Assembly (NCBI RefSeq): GCF_000473165.1
Contig: NZ_KI421505.1
Span: forward strand, 78,317-142,316
Reading direction: 5' to 3'
From: Leisingera aquimarina DSM 24565
GTDB lineage: Bacteria; Pseudomonadota; Alphaproteobacteria; Rhodobacterales; Rhodobacteraceae
DNA: 64,000 nt
Shown: positions 63,909 to 64,000 of the stretch, piece by piece
Layout: every line of letters starts with the position of its first letter
How positions within the stretch are numbered: position 1 is the first letter of the stretch
Notes under the pieces: generated by a model
What the model was told of the DNA's origin: nothing
What the model saw: the letters and a program-made list of their open reading frames with translations, nothing else
Databases searched by the model: none
Made by a program: the position numbers and the translations under genes

Positions 63909-64000
63909 AGTGGTCCAAGTTGAAAGTTAGTGCATGGTTGGCCTTTGGTCTACCGGAACAATGGCCTCTGGAGCCGGTGGGCGGTAGCCCAGAGCACTGT
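63909..64000 (-). mobile_element. 3' end of a second IS3-family element, continuing past the window
   Basis: The minus strand encodes the C-terminal codons of an OrfB, SALGYRPPAPEAIVPVDQRP followed by TMH and a stop at 63927-63929. An inverted-repeat-like end with TGGTCCAAGTTGAAAG lies at about 63911-63926. It abuts the truncated OrfA, so this element probably inserted there. Confidence 0.72.

Overview
The window (64 kb, GC-rich) is most likely part of an extrachromosomal replicon (plasmid or chromid) of a marine alphaproteobacterium of the Roseobacter group (Rhodobacteraceae). The evidence is the gene repertoire (TRAP transporters, RTX proteins, MttB/GcvT pairs, a hmu haem cluster, a quinohemoprotein amine dehydrogenase operon), the codon bias, and a complete plasmid replication and partition block near 23.8-28.3 kb. 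No rRNA, tRNA or CRISPR array was seen.

Layout. 0-4.2 kb: the 3' end of a petrobactin-type siderophore operon (asbE-like and asbF), a bidirectional terminator, a convergent ABC exporter and a DUF2218 gene. 4.25-6.0 kb: a hipBA toxin-antitoxin operon with three regularly spaced operators. 6.0-16.8 kb: a complete quinohemoprotein amine dehydrogenase (QHNDH) system, with qhpR facing qhpGADCBFE and an aldehyde dehydrogenase gene. 16.9-23.2 kb: a two-gene operon of an 1847-residue alpha-helical repeat protein with a C-terminal zincin (HEVGH) domain and a CpXC-domain protein; this is the least understood system here. 23.3-28.3 kb: a META-domain gene, parAB with three candidate parS palindromes, an iteron origin and a Rep_3 initiator gene. 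28.4-32.5 kb: an RND pump and its adaptor. 32.8-35.9 kb: a decayed IS5-type transposase, then a histidine kinase paired with a PhnD-like binding protein. 36.2-42.1 kb: a TRAP transporter operon ending in an IclR regulator, divergent from a GMC oxidoreductase. 42.1-46.5 kb: an RTX protein with CHRD and spondin_N modules, and a LysR regulator. 46.5-55.8 kb: the haem uptake locus (tonB, two exbD, exbB, receptor; hmuSTUV) and a small PhnA-like protein. 55.8-61.5 kb: a LuxR regulator with an aminotransferase, then an MttB-like/GcvT-like methyltransferase pair with a LysR regulator. 61.5-64 kb: a scrapyard with a LytTR remnant, an IS3 element split by an IS110 element, and the end of another IS3 element.

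How the parts work together. Several loci serve iron supply (siderophore, haem uptake) and oxidation of nitrogenous or hydroxylated organic compounds (amines through QHNDH, an unknown alcohol through TRAP plus GMC oxidase, methylated amines or betaines through MttB/GcvT). hipBA and parAB would help to keep the replicon. Functions come from reading translated sequence against remembered families; no database search was run.
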